Positions 34,612-44,432 of a DNA stretch of 64,000 bases are shown in pieces. The position numbers were made by a program, and so were the translations under genes. Under the pieces are notes generated by a model. It saw nothing but the letters and a program-made list of their open reading frames with translations. It was not told where the DNA came from and made no database searches. Numbering within the stretch: position 1 is the first letter of the stretch; the number at the start of each line of letters is the position of its first letter. Origin of the DNA: Candidatus Opimibacter skivensis (lineage in GTDB: Bacteria > Bacteroidota > Bacteroidia > Chitinophagales > Saprospiraceae); contig JADKGY010000020.1 of the NCBI GenBank assembly GCA_016722045.1, forward strand, positions 62,001 through 126,000, read 5' to 3'.

Positions 34612-35432
34612 ATTTTACGCACCTGACATTTATAAGAAACATAGCGAGGAACCTGGGGATCACCCGGCTTTTATCTATCAGAAGCAGAATCGCAAATACC
34701 AAATCCACCAAATATTATCAGACACACAGTCCCAAATTTGCTGAGATCAATATGCTGGGGTATACCTATAAGCTCAATACCTTAAGCGCTTATGAATGGC
34801 TGCGTGCAAATGCAGTTTACCAGGATAAACATATTATCGAAGCACTCTTAAACTACCTGGAACCAGGGATGGATTGTTGGGATATAGGGGCCAGCATCGG
34901 AGCTTACAGTTGTATATTTTCGCTTAAAAACAAACCTGATGGCGTGGTTTATGCTTTCGAACCCGAGCCTGCTTCGAGGCAAAAACTAAAAAATAACGTG
35001 GCCTTAAATGATGTGAAGAACATCGTTATCTATGATCTGGCACTGGGAAAAGAAGAAAATGAATTACAGCTTGTACTTGCGCATGACGCTACAGCGGGTA
35101 CACACAAGCTCGAAGAGAATGCAATTCAAAATCCTGACAATACACAGCTGGTCAAAGTGACAACAGCTGATCATCTTATTGAAAAGGATAAACTCAAAAT
35201 ACCTGGGGTGTTGAAAATTGATGTTGAAGGTTGGGAAGAGCAGGTTTTACAGGGAGCACGTCAAACCATCAGCGAGCCTTCTTGTAAGGCGATCATGATT
35301 GAAATGCATTTCTCGATATATGCGGCTGAAAAAGATAACGGAAGAGCTGGTCGAATTTCGGATATCCTGACATCAGCCGGATTTACATACCTGCGATGGG
35401 TAGATCCATCTCATCTACTTGCACACAGATGA
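34608..35432 (+). CDS. FkbM-family methyltransferase 3
   Basis: 274 residues with 'DCWDIGASIGAYSCIFSLKN' (motif I), 'VVYAFEPEPASRQKLKNNVA', 'GVLKIDVEGWEEQVLQGA'. Flanked by overlaps on both sides (aldo/keto reductase upstream, GMC oxidoreductase downstream), so it belongs to a tightly coupled modification block, unlike the first two copies near the locus start. Confidence 0.85.
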   Translation: MNFTHLTFIRNIARNLGITRLLSIRSRIANTKSTKYYQTHSPKFAEINMLGYTYKLNTLSAYEWLRANAVYQDKHIIEALLNYLEPGMDCWDIGASIGAYSCIFSLKNKPDGVVYAFEPEPASRQKLKNNVALNDVKNIVIYDLALGKEENELQLVLAHDATAGTHKLEENAIQNPDNTQLVKVTTADHLIEKDKLKIPGVLKIDVEGWEEQVLQGARQTISEPSCKAIMIEMHFSIYAAEKDNGRAGRISDILTSAGFTYLRWVDPSHLLAHR

Positions 35433-37003
35433 TTATTGATTTCGAGGAAAGTAAATTGGATTTGTATCTGGCAGACATTTGCATTATAGGTGCGGGTATT
35501 GCCACATATTCTATATTGTCAGTTTTAAAAGATACTCCGGCACGTATTATTATAGTTGAACGAGGTTCGATGAATACTGACATTGAAAAGGAGCAATTCA
35601 AAACATGTGAAATTACGGGACATCCTTTTGCAGGTCATGTAGCAGGTAGAGAATTCAGCGTGGGTGGAACTTCAGTTACTTGGGGAGGACAGTCTTTGCC
35701 ATACACACCAATTGATGTAGAAAATAAAAAATGGGTGAAGAATAGTGGTTGGCCGATTTCATATGAAGAAATCAGCCGGTACTATCCGGATGCAGAAAGA
35801 TTGTTGAATCTTGATGAAGTCCCTTATGATGTTGAGCTTCATAAATTGCAAAGATTACCAAAGCTTGATTTGGATGAATCTGCATTGCAATGTCATTTTT
35901 CAAAGTGGAGCCCAAGACCTAATCTAAAAAATGATCTCACGGGTATATGTGCCCATAGTGAACAAATCACTTTAATGCAAAACGCTTATTGCATACAATT
36001 GATTAAGCACGAAAATCATGATAAGATCAACGAAATTGAAATTCAATCGAAGGGAGGCCAGCGTTCGAGAGTTAAGGCGGATAAATTTATTCTTTCGGCA
36101 GGAGGCATAGAAAATGCAAGGATCCTTTTAATGTCTGCCCCCCTGATCAGGCATCACACTTTTGTAGGAAAAATGTTCCAGGATCATCCTACAGCGCAGG
36201 TTGCAACGATTGAGGCTACGAATGACAAAAAGCTTCAGGCTTATTTTAATTATTTCTTTAAGGGTGAAACAAGATTTCTTCCGAGAATCTCAATGACCAG
36301 CCAATATCAGCAGCAGGAAAAATTATTGGCAGCTACTGCATTTGTACAATTTATACCGCCTCCGGGTGGATTGTTTGAAGCGTTAAAAGGTATTTACAGA
36401 TCATTCGCCAGGATGAAAATGCCGGCCAAAAAAGAATTCTATAATGTGTTTAAGAATTTAATTGAAATAAATACATTGGCGAAGACGGCCTCTTCCTATT
36501 TGGTGCATCGTCGAATATATACACCCCGAAGCACGGCAAGATTGACAATCATGCTTGAGCAGGAACCCATCACTGAAAGTTACATCGCCTTGTCAGAGAA
36601 ACCGGATCCGATGGGGCTGCCTATAGCACAAATCCACTGGACATTTACTTCACTAACAATAGAAACACTCAGACGATTTTGTGCTGAAATCGAATCCAAT
36701 TTCAGAAAGTTGAAATTAGGAGAGATAAAATGGGATGCGTGGATTAAAAAGAGCGATGATGAAATCCGGAATAATTTGATTGACGCCTATCATCATATGA
36801 GCAGTACCAGGATGAGTCATACGATAGAGTCAGGTGTAGTGGATACGAATTGTAAAATGCATGGTGTAGATAATCTCTACATCGCCGGTAGTTCAGTATT
36901 CTCAACTACAGGTCATTCCAATCCTACACTTACGATTATGGCTTTAGCGATCAGGTTGGCGCATTATCTCAAATCAGATTTAATCACTGTACATGATGAA
37001 TAG
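35429..37003 (+). CDS. GMC-family FAD-dependent oxidoreductase
   Basis: 524 residues from the ATG at 35429, which overlaps the previous stop; earlier in-frame starts lie inside the neighbour. N-terminal FAD-binding 'ADICIIGAGIATYSILSVLK', then 'EFSVGGTSVTWGGQSLPYTP', 'FILSAGGIENARILLMSA', and the C-terminal GMC domain 'HHMSSTRMSHTIESG', 'DNLYIAGSSVFSTTGHSNPT' with the catalytic His/Asn pair. Relatives oxidise sugar or alcohol hydroxyls. Substrate unknown; probably a nucleotide-bound or lipid-linked sugar. Confidence 0.8.
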   Translation: MIIDFEESKLDLYLADICIIGAGIATYSILSVLKDTPARIIIVERGSMNTDIEKEQFKTCEITGHPFAGHVAGREFSVGGTSVTWGGQSLPYTPIDVENKKWVKNSGWPISYEEISRYYPDAERLLNLDEVPYDVELHKLQRLPKLDLDESALQCHFSKWSPRPNLKNDLTGICAHSEQITLMQNAYCIQLIKHENHDKINEIEIQSKGGQRSRVKADKFILSAGGIENARILLMSAPLIRHHTFVGKMFQDHPTAQVATIEATNDKKLQAYFNYFFKGETRFLPRISMTSQYQQQEKLLAATAFVQFIPPPGGLFEALKGIYRSFARMKMPAKKEFYNVFKNLIEINTLAKTASSYLVHRRIYTPRSTARLTIMLEQEPITESYIALSEKPDPMGLPIAQIHWTFTSLTIETLRRFCAEIESNFRKLKLGEIKWDAWIKKSDDEIRNNLIDAYHHMSSTRMSHTIESGVVDTNCKMHGVDNLYIAGSSVFSTTGHSNPTLTIMALAIRLAHYLKSDLITVHDE

Positions 37004-37006
37004 GTA

Positions 37007-37909
37007 ATGTCCGTCAACCTCACCATTATCATCCTCACCAAAAATGAATCTATTCATTTAGGCAAATATTTACCCATAGCGCTTGGCCTCACAGAAAATG
37101 TAATCCTTGTGGATAGTTTTTCGGATGATGATACGTTGGACATTGCACGATCACTGAATGTGAAGGTGTATCAACACGCGTTTATCAATCATGCCGAACA
37201 ACTCAACTGGGCACTGGACCATTGTAATATCACTACAGGATGGGTCATGAAACTGGATGCAGATGAATATCTCACACCGGAATTGATATCAGAAATACGA
37301 CAAAAGCTCGATGGTCTTTCAGATAGTATTACCGGTTTGATACTTAAACGCCGTGTTTATTTTATGGGACAATGGATCCGTCATGGAGGATATTACCCGA
37401 TAAAACTGATCCGGATATGGCGTAAGGATGCAGGCCGGTCTGAAAATCGATGGATGGACGAGCACATCGTGTTGTCACACGGTAATACGATTGAGCTGGA
37501 ACATGATTTTATCGATGAAAATTTGAATAACCTGACGTGGTGGACGGATAAGCACAATCACTATTCTACGCGAGAAGCCTTTGATTTACTCAATACTAAA
37601 TATGGTTTTCAAAAAAACCAGTCAAAAGAATATTCACTGGCTAATAAACAAAACCAGCAAAAGCGCTGGTTGAAGCAGAATTTTTATGGACGATTACCTT
37701 TATTTCTGAGAGCCTGGTTGTATTTCAATTACAGGTATATTTTTCAGTTAGGTTTTCTGGATGGTCGAAAGGGTCTGGTATGGCATTTCCTGCAGGGCTT
37801 CTGGTACAGGTTCCTTGTGGATTCGAAAATTCTGCAAATTGAATGGCTAGCGAAGAAAGAAAAGAAATCAGTAAAACAAATCCTTGAAGAAAACTATGGA
37901 CTTAAATAG
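37007..37909 (+). CDS. Family 2 glycosyltransferase (WaaE/KdtX-like)
   Basis: 300 residues. 'LTIIILTKNESIHLGKYLPI', 'ENVILVDSFSDDDTLDIARS', 'TTGWVMKLDADEYLTPELIS' (DADE metal site), 'LKRRVYFMGQWIRHGGYYP', 'WMDEHIV' and an amphipathic C-terminal segment rich in aromatic/basic residues ('RYIFQLGFLDGRKGLVWHFL'), the pattern of the LPS-core beta-1,4-glucosyltransferase WaaE group. Confidence 0.85.
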   Translation: MSVNLTIIILTKNESIHLGKYLPIALGLTENVILVDSFSDDDTLDIARSLNVKVYQHAFINHAEQLNWALDHCNITTGWVMKLDADEYLTPELISEIRQKLDGLSDSITGLILKRRVYFMGQWIRHGGYYPIKLIRIWRKDAGRSENRWMDEHIVLSHGNTIELEHDFIDENLNNLTWWTDKHNHYSTREAFDLLNTKYGFQKNQSKEYSLANKQNQQKRWLKQNFYGRLPLFLRAWLYFNYRYIFQLGFLDGRKGLVWHFLQGFWYRFLVDSKILQIEWLAKKEKKSVKQILEENYGLK

Positions 37910-37951
37910 TAATGTCAATTCTTTTTCCTTCACAAATTTGAAAATCGGTTA

Positions 37952-39697
37952 ATGTTCATTCTTGGTCTTAATGCATATCATGCCGATTCTTCAGCCGCCA
38001 TTTTCAAAGATGGTGTCCTGATTGCGGCTACGGAGGAAGAACGTTTTCGAAGAGTAAAACACTGGGCAGGTTTTCCTGATCAGGCCATAAAGTTTTGTCT
38101 TCATGAGGCCGGTATTTCACTTGATGATCTCCATTCCATTGCAATCGGCAGAGATCCGAAAGCGAAATTGTTTACCAAAATATTATTTGCAGCATCACAT
38201 CCGGGCATCGGTATGAATGCCATTCGAAACAGGATGCAAAATGCAAAAAAGATTTCTTCCATACCTGAAGAGTTCCTTAGGATTTTTCCGGGCAGCGATA
38301 AAGAGAACATAGAACATAAGCTTAGATACATTGAACATCACAGGGCTCATCTTGCTTCTGCATTTTTTGCATCCCCATTTAGAGAGGCGGCATTATTGTC
38401 CATCGATGGCAGCGGTGATTTCACAACGACAATGTTGGGACACGGGATGGATACATCAATGGAGATATATGATTCAATAGATTTTCCGCACTCGATCGGA
38501 ATATTTTATTCTGCATTTACTCAATTTCTTGGATTTCCGCATTATGGGGATGAGTATAAAATAATGGGCCTTGCACCATACGGTAAGCCGGTATATGTCG
38601 ATAAGCTGAGACATATCGTAAAGCTTTTGAATAACGGTCTGTTTAAATTAGATCTTCGATATTTCACAGCTACAAAGGGGAATATCATATCATACGGTGA
38701 CGACCATATCCCTGTAGTAGATAAATTGTTTAGCAAAAAACTAGTGGAAGAGATGGGGCCTGCTCGAAATGGTAAGGATCCGATCACCCAATTCCATATG
38801 GACATCGCGGCATCTGTACAGCGATATACAGAGGAAATTATTTTTCATTTACTCCATGGTCTTTATGAGCGCAATAAACTCGAATCTGTGTGTATAGCCG
38901 GGGGAGTCGCCCAAAACTCTGTAGCTAATGGAAAAATAAAAAGCAACACTCCTTTTAAAAATGTGTACATCCCTTCTGCAGGTCATGATGCCGGTATTGC
39001 TATGGGTTCTGCACTTTATGTATACCACCAGTTGATGCATGAAGAACGGATGCCGGCGATCTGGAGTGCATATACAGGCAGCCGATATGATAATTCACAG
39101 ATCGAGTCCATGCTTAAATCTGCAAACCTCCGGTATACATCTTATTCGGACGAGCAATTGTATGAGATCGTATCTGAGCGACTCGTCAATGGAGGTGTCA
39201 TAGGATGGTTCAATGGAAGAGCTGAATTCGGACCCAGAGCATTAGGGGCAAGGTCAATTCTTGCAGATCCAAGAAGAAAGGACGCAAAGGAATTGTTGAA
39301 TTCAAAAGTAAAACGACGTGAAAGTTTCAGACCCTTTGCACCTTCAATTTTGAAAGACTATGTCGGTGAATATTTTAATGTCATTGATGATGTACCATTT
39401 ATGGAAAAGGTATTTCCTGTACGAATAGATAAACAGGAGCTCATCCCTGCGGTAACGCATGTGGATGGAACCGGTCGTCTTCAAACGGTGGATGAAGCGA
39501 CAAATCCGAGATATTACAGATTGATTAAACGCTTTTATGAAAAATCCGGAGTCCCTATTTTATTGAACACGTCCTTCAATGAAAACGAACCTATCGTCAA
39601 TAGCCCCAAAGAGGCGCTTGATTGTTTTTTGCGTACACAGATGGATATGTTAGTCCTTGAAAATATCGTCATCGAACGAGATCAACTAACCGAATAA
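37952..39697 (+). CDS. Carbamoyltransferase (NodU/CmcH family)
   Basis: 581 residues. N-terminal Kae1-like domain 'LGLNAYHADSSAAIFKDG', 'AATEEERFRRVKHWAGFP', 'EHHRAHLASAFFASPFREAA', 'LLSIDGSGDFTTTMLGHG', 'AGGVAQNSVANGKIKSNT'; C-terminal YrdC-like domain 'WFNGRAEFGPRALGARSILA', 'FRPFAPSIL', 'LLNTSFNENEPIVNSPKEAL'. Transfers carbamoyl from carbamoyl phosphate via carbamoyl-AMP to a sugar hydroxyl. Predicts an O-carbamoylated glycan. Confidence 0.9.
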   Translation: MFILGLNAYHADSSAAIFKDGVLIAATEEERFRRVKHWAGFPDQAIKFCLHEAGISLDDLHSIAIGRDPKAKLFTKILFAASHPGIGMNAIRNRMQNAKKISSIPEEFLRIFPGSDKENIEHKLRYIEHHRAHLASAFFASPFREAALLSIDGSGDFTTTMLGHGMDTSMEIYDSIDFPHSIGIFYSAFTQFLGFPHYGDEYKIMGLAPYGKPVYVDKLRHIVKLLNNGLFKLDLRYFTATKGNIISYGDDHIPVVDKLFSKKLVEEMGPARNGKDPITQFHMDIAASVQRYTEEIIFHLLHGLYERNKLESVCIAGGVAQNSVANGKIKSNTPFKNVYIPSAGHDAGIAMGSALYVYHQLMHEERMPAIWSAYTGSRYDNSQIESMLKSANLRYTSYSDEQLYEIVSERLVNGGVIGWFNGRAEFGPRALGARSILADPRRKDAKELLNSKVKRRESFRPFAPSILKDYVGEYFNVIDDVPFMEKVFPVRIDKQELIPAVTHVDGTGRLQTVDEATNPRYYRLIKRFYEKSGVPILLNTSFNENEPIVNSPKEALDCFLRTQMDMLVLENIVIERDQLTE

Positions 39698-39698
39698 A

Positions 39699-40487
39699 TT
39701 GTCAGTTTTATCCGACACAAATAAGCCATTGGTCAGTATCATCACCGCCTCCTATAATAGCGAGCGCACGATAAAAGATACCCTGACATCGGTAGCCATG
39801 CAGGATTATTTTCCTATCGAACACATCATCATCGATGGCCGCTCTGCAGACCGGACGATAGATATTGTAAAAAATTTCAGTCATATAAAGAAAATTATTT
39901 CTGAAAAAGACAATGGTATATATGACGCCATGAATAAGGGAATAAAGGAGTGTTCGGGTGATATCATTGGCATCCTCAATTCAGATGACTTTTATCCAAA
40001 CCCTAATGTGATCAGTAGTGTAGTGGAGAAAATGCAGGCAGAGAATACAAGCGCACTGTACGGCGACCTGATCTATGTCAGTCAAAATAATATAAAGAAA
40101 CGACTCCGGACATGGATAGCCGGTGAATTTAAAGCTTCGAAATTTTTATACGGATGGATGCCGCCACATCCCACATTTTTTGTGCGAAGGGAAATGTACG
40201 ATAGATGGGGCTTGTTCAATACATCCTTGCGATCAGCCGCCGATTATGAACTGATGTTGCGCTTTTTATACAAGCATCAGATTTCTGTATCCTATCTGCA
40301 CCAGATCATCGTAAAAATGAGAGCAGGAGGAGTAAGCAACTCTTCCATAGCCAACAGGATAAGAGCCAATAAAGAAGATAGTGAAGCGTGGCGATTAAAT
40401 GGATTAAAACCACGCTTCTATACATCATGGCTAAAGCCACTGAGAAAAGTATCCCAATTTATTCACGACAAGAAAGAGAACGAATGA
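39699..40487 (+). CDS. Family 2 glycosyltransferase
   Basis: 262 residues from a TTG one base after the previous stop. 'LVSIITASYNSERTIKDTLT', 'IEHIIIDGRSADRTIDIVKN', 'EKDNGIYDAMNKGIKECSGD', 'GILNSDDFYPN', 'PPHPTFFVRREMYDRWGLFN': a compact GT2 of the colanic-acid WcaA/WcaE type. Overlaps gmd by 4 bases. Confidence 0.85.
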   Translation: MSVLSDTNKPLVSIITASYNSERTIKDTLTSVAMQDYFPIEHIIIDGRSADRTIDIVKNFSHIKKIISEKDNGIYDAMNKGIKECSGDIIGILNSDDFYPNPNVISSVVEKMQAENTSALYGDLIYVSQNNIKKRLRTWIAGEFKASKFLYGWMPPHPTFFVRREMYDRWGLFNTSLRSAADYELMLRFLYKHQISVSYLHQIIVKMRAGGVSNSSIANRIRANKEDSEAWRLNGLKPRFYTSWLKPLRKVSQFIHDKKENE

Positions 40488-41620
40488 AAAGAGCATTGAT
40501 CACCGGTATCACCGGCCAGGATGGAGCGTATCTGTCAGAATTGTTGTTGAAAAAGGGCTATGAGGTTCACGGTATTAAACGCAGAAGCTCATTGTTCAAT
40601 ACAGCGCGGATAGATCATCTGTATCAGGATCCACATGAGTCCAACCGGAATTTTATACTCCACTATGGTGACCTGACTGATTCGTCTAACATCATCCGGA
40701 TTATACAGGACGTACAACCTGATGAAATCTATAACCTTGGAGCAATGTCCCACGTCAAGGTCAGTTTCGAAGAGCCGGAATATTCTGCAGATGTAGATGG
40801 CATCGGTACACTGCGAGTTTTAGAAGCTGTCCGTCTCTTGAAAATGACAGAGAAAACTAAAATATACCAGGCGTCGACATCAGAATTATTCGGTAAAGTA
40901 ACCGAGACTCCTCAAAATGAAAACACTCCTTTCTATCCAAGATCACCTTACGGCGTGGCTAAGCTCTACGCCTATTGGATTACAATCAATTATAGAGAAG
41001 CCTACAATATGTTTGCCTGCAATGGTATTTTATTTAATCATGAAAGTCCATTACGTGGAGAAACATTTGTAACCAGGAAAATAACAAGAGCTGTCGCAAA
41101 AATAGCACTTGGTCTCCAGGCAGATCTTTATATCGGCAATCTTGATGCCAAGCGCGACTGGGGACATGCCAAAGACTATGTGGAATTGATGTGGAAGATA
41201 TTGCAATATCATCAGCCTGAAGATTGGGTGATTGCGACAGGGGTTACAACAAGTGTTCGTGATTTTATCAGCATGACATGGAGAGAACTAGGCATCACAC
41301 TTGCGTATTCAGGTCATGGTGATCATGAAACCGGACATATTGATACGATTGATCATGAACGGTTTCAATCTGTGGCAGGTGTGCCGGCACCATTCACTTC
41401 CGGACAAATTGTTTTACGTGTTGATAAAAAATATTACAGGCCGACAGAAGTTGATCTGTTGATCGGAGATGCCTCAAAGGCAAGACAAAAACTGGATTGG
41501 ACACCGGTACATGATATCCATTCGCTTTGCAAAGAAATGATCCTTTCAGATTTAAAATTATTTCAGAAACTTTCTTTTTTACGAAAAGAAGGATTTGATG
41601 TACGGAATGAATTTGAATAA
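40484..41620 (+). CDS. gmd: GDP-mannose 4,6-dehydratase
   Basis: 378 residues from the ATG at 40484 (ATGA overlap). Rossmann motif 'ALITGITGQDGAYLSELLL', RR signature 'HGIKRRSSLFNTARIDHLY', 'GDLTDSSNIIRIIQ', 'YQASTSELFGKVTETPQNE' (T/S-x-E), 'PRSPYGVAKLYAYWI' (YxxxK), 'NHESPLRGETFVTRKI'. Converts GDP-D-mannose to GDP-4-keto-6-deoxymannose, the branch point to GDP-L-fucose (Fcl, next gene) and GDP-perosamine (28118). Full length. Confidence 0.93.
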   Translation: MKRALITGITGQDGAYLSELLLKKGYEVHGIKRRSSLFNTARIDHLYQDPHESNRNFILHYGDLTDSSNIIRIIQDVQPDEIYNLGAMSHVKVSFEEPEYSADVDGIGTLRVLEAVRLLKMTEKTKIYQASTSELFGKVTETPQNENTPFYPRSPYGVAKLYAYWITINYREAYNMFACNGILFNHESPLRGETFVTRKITRAVAKIALGLQADLYIGNLDAKRDWGHAKDYVELMWKILQYHQPEDWVIATGVTTSVRDFISMTWRELGITLAYSGHGDHETGHIDTIDHERFQSVAGVPAPFTSGQIVLRVDKKYYRPTEVDLLIGDASKARQKLDWTPVHDIHSLCKEMILSDLKLFQKLSFLRKEGFDVRNEFE

Positions 41621-41637
41621 TTAAATGAGACAAGGGG

Positions 41638-42570
41638 ATGAATAAGAAGGATAAAATATATGTTGCCGGCCATACAGGAATGGTTGGATCTGCGATAGTC
41701 AGAAGACTTATGGAGCTTGGATATCACAATTTTATATTCAGCACATCCAAAGAAACAGATTTAAGGAAACAGGATGCTGTCTTTGGCTTTTTTGAAAATG
41801 AAAAACCTGACGTTGTATTCCTTGCTGCCGCAAAGGTTGGTGGCATATTCGCCAACAATACATACCGTGCTGAATTTCTGTATGACAATTTAATGATCGA
41901 ATCAAATATCATTCATGCGTCGTATCTCTCCGGAGTACAAAAATTGTTGTTTCTGGGTTCATCATGTATATATCCAAGACTTGCTCCTCAACCCATTAAA
42001 GAAGAATACCTGCTGACAGGTCTGTTAGAATCAACAAATGAACCCTATGCCATAGCCAAAATAGCAGGCATCAAATTGTGCGACGCGTACAGAGCACAGT
42101 ATGGATGCAATTTTATTTCTGCGATGCCCACCAATCTATACGGGCCAAATGATAACTATGATCTCACCGGTTCACATGTTCTTCCGGCATTGATCAGAAA
42201 ATTTCACGAAGCCAAAAAGAACAATGTCAATGAAGTTGTCCTTTGGGGAACAGGCACACCACTGCGTGAATTCATGCATGTGGATGACCTTGCCGATGCA
42301 TGTTATTTTTTGATCAATAATTTTAATGAACCCGGCTTTGTTAATGTGGGGACACAAGTGGAAATATCCATTTTGAACCTGGCGTATTTAATTAAAGATA
42401 TTGTGGGCTTCGAAGGAGAGATCGTTTATGACAGGACAAAACCTGATGGTATGCCCCGGAAATTGATGGATGTAAGTAAGCTTACAACTATGGGATGGCA
42501 CTCTTCAATTCCGCTGGAGGCAGGGATCAGAAATGTGTATAACCAATTGAACACTCAGGACTGGTTTTAA
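41638..42570 (+). CDS. fcl: GDP-L-fucose synthase
   Basis: 310 residues. 'IYVAGHTGMVGSAIVRRLME', 'VVFLAAAKVGGIFANNTY', 'LFLGSSCIYPRLAPQPIKEE', 'EPYAIAKIAGIKLCDAYR' (YxxxK), 'MPTNLYGPNDNYD', 'EFMHVDDLADACYF'. Bifunctional C3/C5 epimerase and C4 reductase giving GDP-L-fucose. 17 bases after gmd. Confidence 0.93.
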   Translation: MNKKDKIYVAGHTGMVGSAIVRRLMELGYHNFIFSTSKETDLRKQDAVFGFFENEKPDVVFLAAAKVGGIFANNTYRAEFLYDNLMIESNIIHASYLSGVQKLLFLGSSCIYPRLAPQPIKEEYLLTGLLESTNEPYAIAKIAGIKLCDAYRAQYGCNFISAMPTNLYGPNDNYDLTGSHVLPALIRKFHEAKKNNVNEVVLWGTGTPLREFMHVDDLADACYFLINNFNEPGFVNVGTQVEISILNLAYLIKDIVGFEGEIVYDRTKPDGMPRKLMDVSKLTTMGWHSSIPLEAGIRNVYNQLNTQDWF

Positions 42571-42576
42571 GAATAG

Positions 42577-44430
42577 ATGTGTGGCATAGCCGGCATATTA
42601 AATATTGGTCACGAAAAAGCAAATAAAACGGCTATTCAGATCATGACCTCTGCCATTGCCCATCGTGGTCCTGATCATGAAGGCATTTTCGTAAGTAAAA
42701 AAATTGCATTAGGTCATCGACGTCTTTCTATCATTGATCTGAGCGAGGCGGCTAATCAACCAATGATTGATTTCACAGGAAGATATATCATCATTTACAA
42801 TGGTGAAATATACAATTACCGCGAAGTGAGAGCGCAATTGCCTTCTTATCCATTTCATACGCAATCTGATTCAGAGGTCATCCTGGCAGCCTTTTCAAAA
42901 TGGGGCACCGATTGTCTTTCCCGTTTAAATGGGATGTTTGCTTTTGCCATTTGGGATAAGGAAGAAGAAGTTTTATTTGTCGCGCGTGATCGTTTAGGTA
43001 AAAAACCATTTTATTATTTTTTGTCCGGAGAGTATTTCGTCTTCAGCTCCGAAATCAGAAGCATGCTGGCCTCAGGTCTTGTCCCGCGTGAATTAGATAA
43101 AATGCATTTGGGAGAATATTTTCTTTACCAGGCTACATTGGGTGCCCATACATTGGTCAAAAATGTAAGACAACTTCAGGCCGGACATTTTGCAATTATC
43201 AAAGATGGAATTTTCACCGAAGTCCCTTATTGGGAATATAAAAATATAAGGCCTGCAACTGAAGACTATGAAGGCGCTAAGAAAAAGGTGAAGGAATTAT
43301 TTATTGATTCGGTAAGACTGAGGCTGGTTTCAGATGTACCTGTAGGCGCTTTTTTATCCGGTGGTATTGATTCAAGTCTTGTGGTGGCCTGTATGGCGGA
43401 ATTAGCTAATGGCCCGATTGACACATACAATGTCAGTTTCACCGAAAAAAAATATGATGAATCGTCATACGCGCAATTGATAGCTACAAAATATCATACT
43501 CATCATCACAGGATAATTATTAAACCGGGGGAATTTCTTGATTCCATTGAAGAAATATTGAATGCTATCGATTCCCCAAGCGGGGATGGGCCAAATACAT
43601 ATCTCGTATCCAAACATACACGTCAGGCAGGAATAAAAGTGGCCTTGTCAGGATTGGGCGGAGATGAATTATTCGCGGGATACCAATATTTTATGATGTA
43701 TCACAAACTGATACGAAATAAGAGATTCACAAAATTACCCCTGCCGATAAGAAAAAGATTAGCTACCGGTGTACTCAAATTGAGTTCTGACCGCAAATAC
43801 AATAAGCTGGCGTCTATACTCAATCTAAAGAAATGGGATTTGCCTTCTTTGTATCCGGTATTTCGGGGATCCGGAAGTATAGCCGAAACCAATTCCTTAT
43901 TATCCGAACCCTTCAGGGATGATGACATAGAGATAAAGCTGAAGGAAATAGATCACGATACTTCATGGATGGGGCACTTAAGTAAAGCCTCAATAGGTGA
44001 AATTGAATTGTACACAAGAGATATACTGTTGAAAGATACTGACCAGATGGCCATGGCTCATGCGCTTGAAGTAAGAGCGCCATTTTTTGATTACCGATTG
44101 GTAGAGTATGTTTTATCCCTGCCTGATATATTTAAGTATCCCACGTCACCAAAAAAAATGCTGGTCGAATCATTGGCCCCGCGTATTCCATTGGAAATAG
44201 TGAATCGGCCCAAAATGGGATTCACACTTCCTATTCATGATTGGTTGAAAAATCAGCTGAGCGGTATGGCGGATGAAAGAATAAAATACCTTGCTGACCG
44301 AAAAGAATTCAACAGTGATGTGATCCTTCGAAAATGGATGGAATTCAAAAAAGGAAATCCAAAAATTTTATGGACTTCCATTTGGAACCAGGTAATATTA
44401 TCAGATTGGTTGCAGCGTAATAAACTTTGA
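42577..44430 (+). CDS. Asparagine synthase-type glutamine amidotransferase
   Basis: 617 residues. N-terminal Ntn glutaminase with Cys2 ('MCGIAGILN'), 'IAHRGPDHEG', 'IYNGEIYNYREVR', 'MFAFAIWDKEEEVLFVARDR'; synthetase half with the PP-loop 'GAFLSGGIDSSLVVACMAE' and 'ALSGLGGDELFAGYQYF'. In polysaccharide loci such AsnB homologues (for example WbpS) amidate hexuronic acids. With the UDP-HexNAc dehydrogenase at 19934 this suggests a HexNAcA-amide residue. Housekeeping asparagine synthesis is the alternative. Confidence 0.85.
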   Translation: MCGIAGILNIGHEKANKTAIQIMTSAIAHRGPDHEGIFVSKKIALGHRRLSIIDLSEAANQPMIDFTGRYIIIYNGEIYNYREVRAQLPSYPFHTQSDSEVILAAFSKWGTDCLSRLNGMFAFAIWDKEEEVLFVARDRLGKKPFYYFLSGEYFVFSSEIRSMLASGLVPRELDKMHLGEYFLYQATLGAHTLVKNVRQLQAGHFAIIKDGIFTEVPYWEYKNIRPATEDYEGAKKKVKELFIDSVRLRLVSDVPVGAFLSGGIDSSLVVACMAELANGPIDTYNVSFTEKKYDESSYAQLIATKYHTHHHRIIIKPGEFLDSIEEILNAIDSPSGDGPNTYLVSKHTRQAGIKVALSGLGGDELFAGYQYFMMYHKLIRNKRFTKLPLPIRKRLATGVLKLSSDRKYNKLASILNLKKWDLPSLYPVFRGSGSIAETNSLLSEPFRDDDIEIKLKEIDHDTSWMGHLSKASIGEIELYTRDILLKDTDQMAMAHALEVRAPFFDYRLVEYVLSLPDIFKYPTSPKKMLVESLAPRIPLEIVNRPKMGFTLPIHDWLKNQLSGMADERIKYLADRKEFNSDVILRKWMEFKKGNPKILWTSIWNQVILSDWLQRNKL

Positions 44431-44432
44431 CA

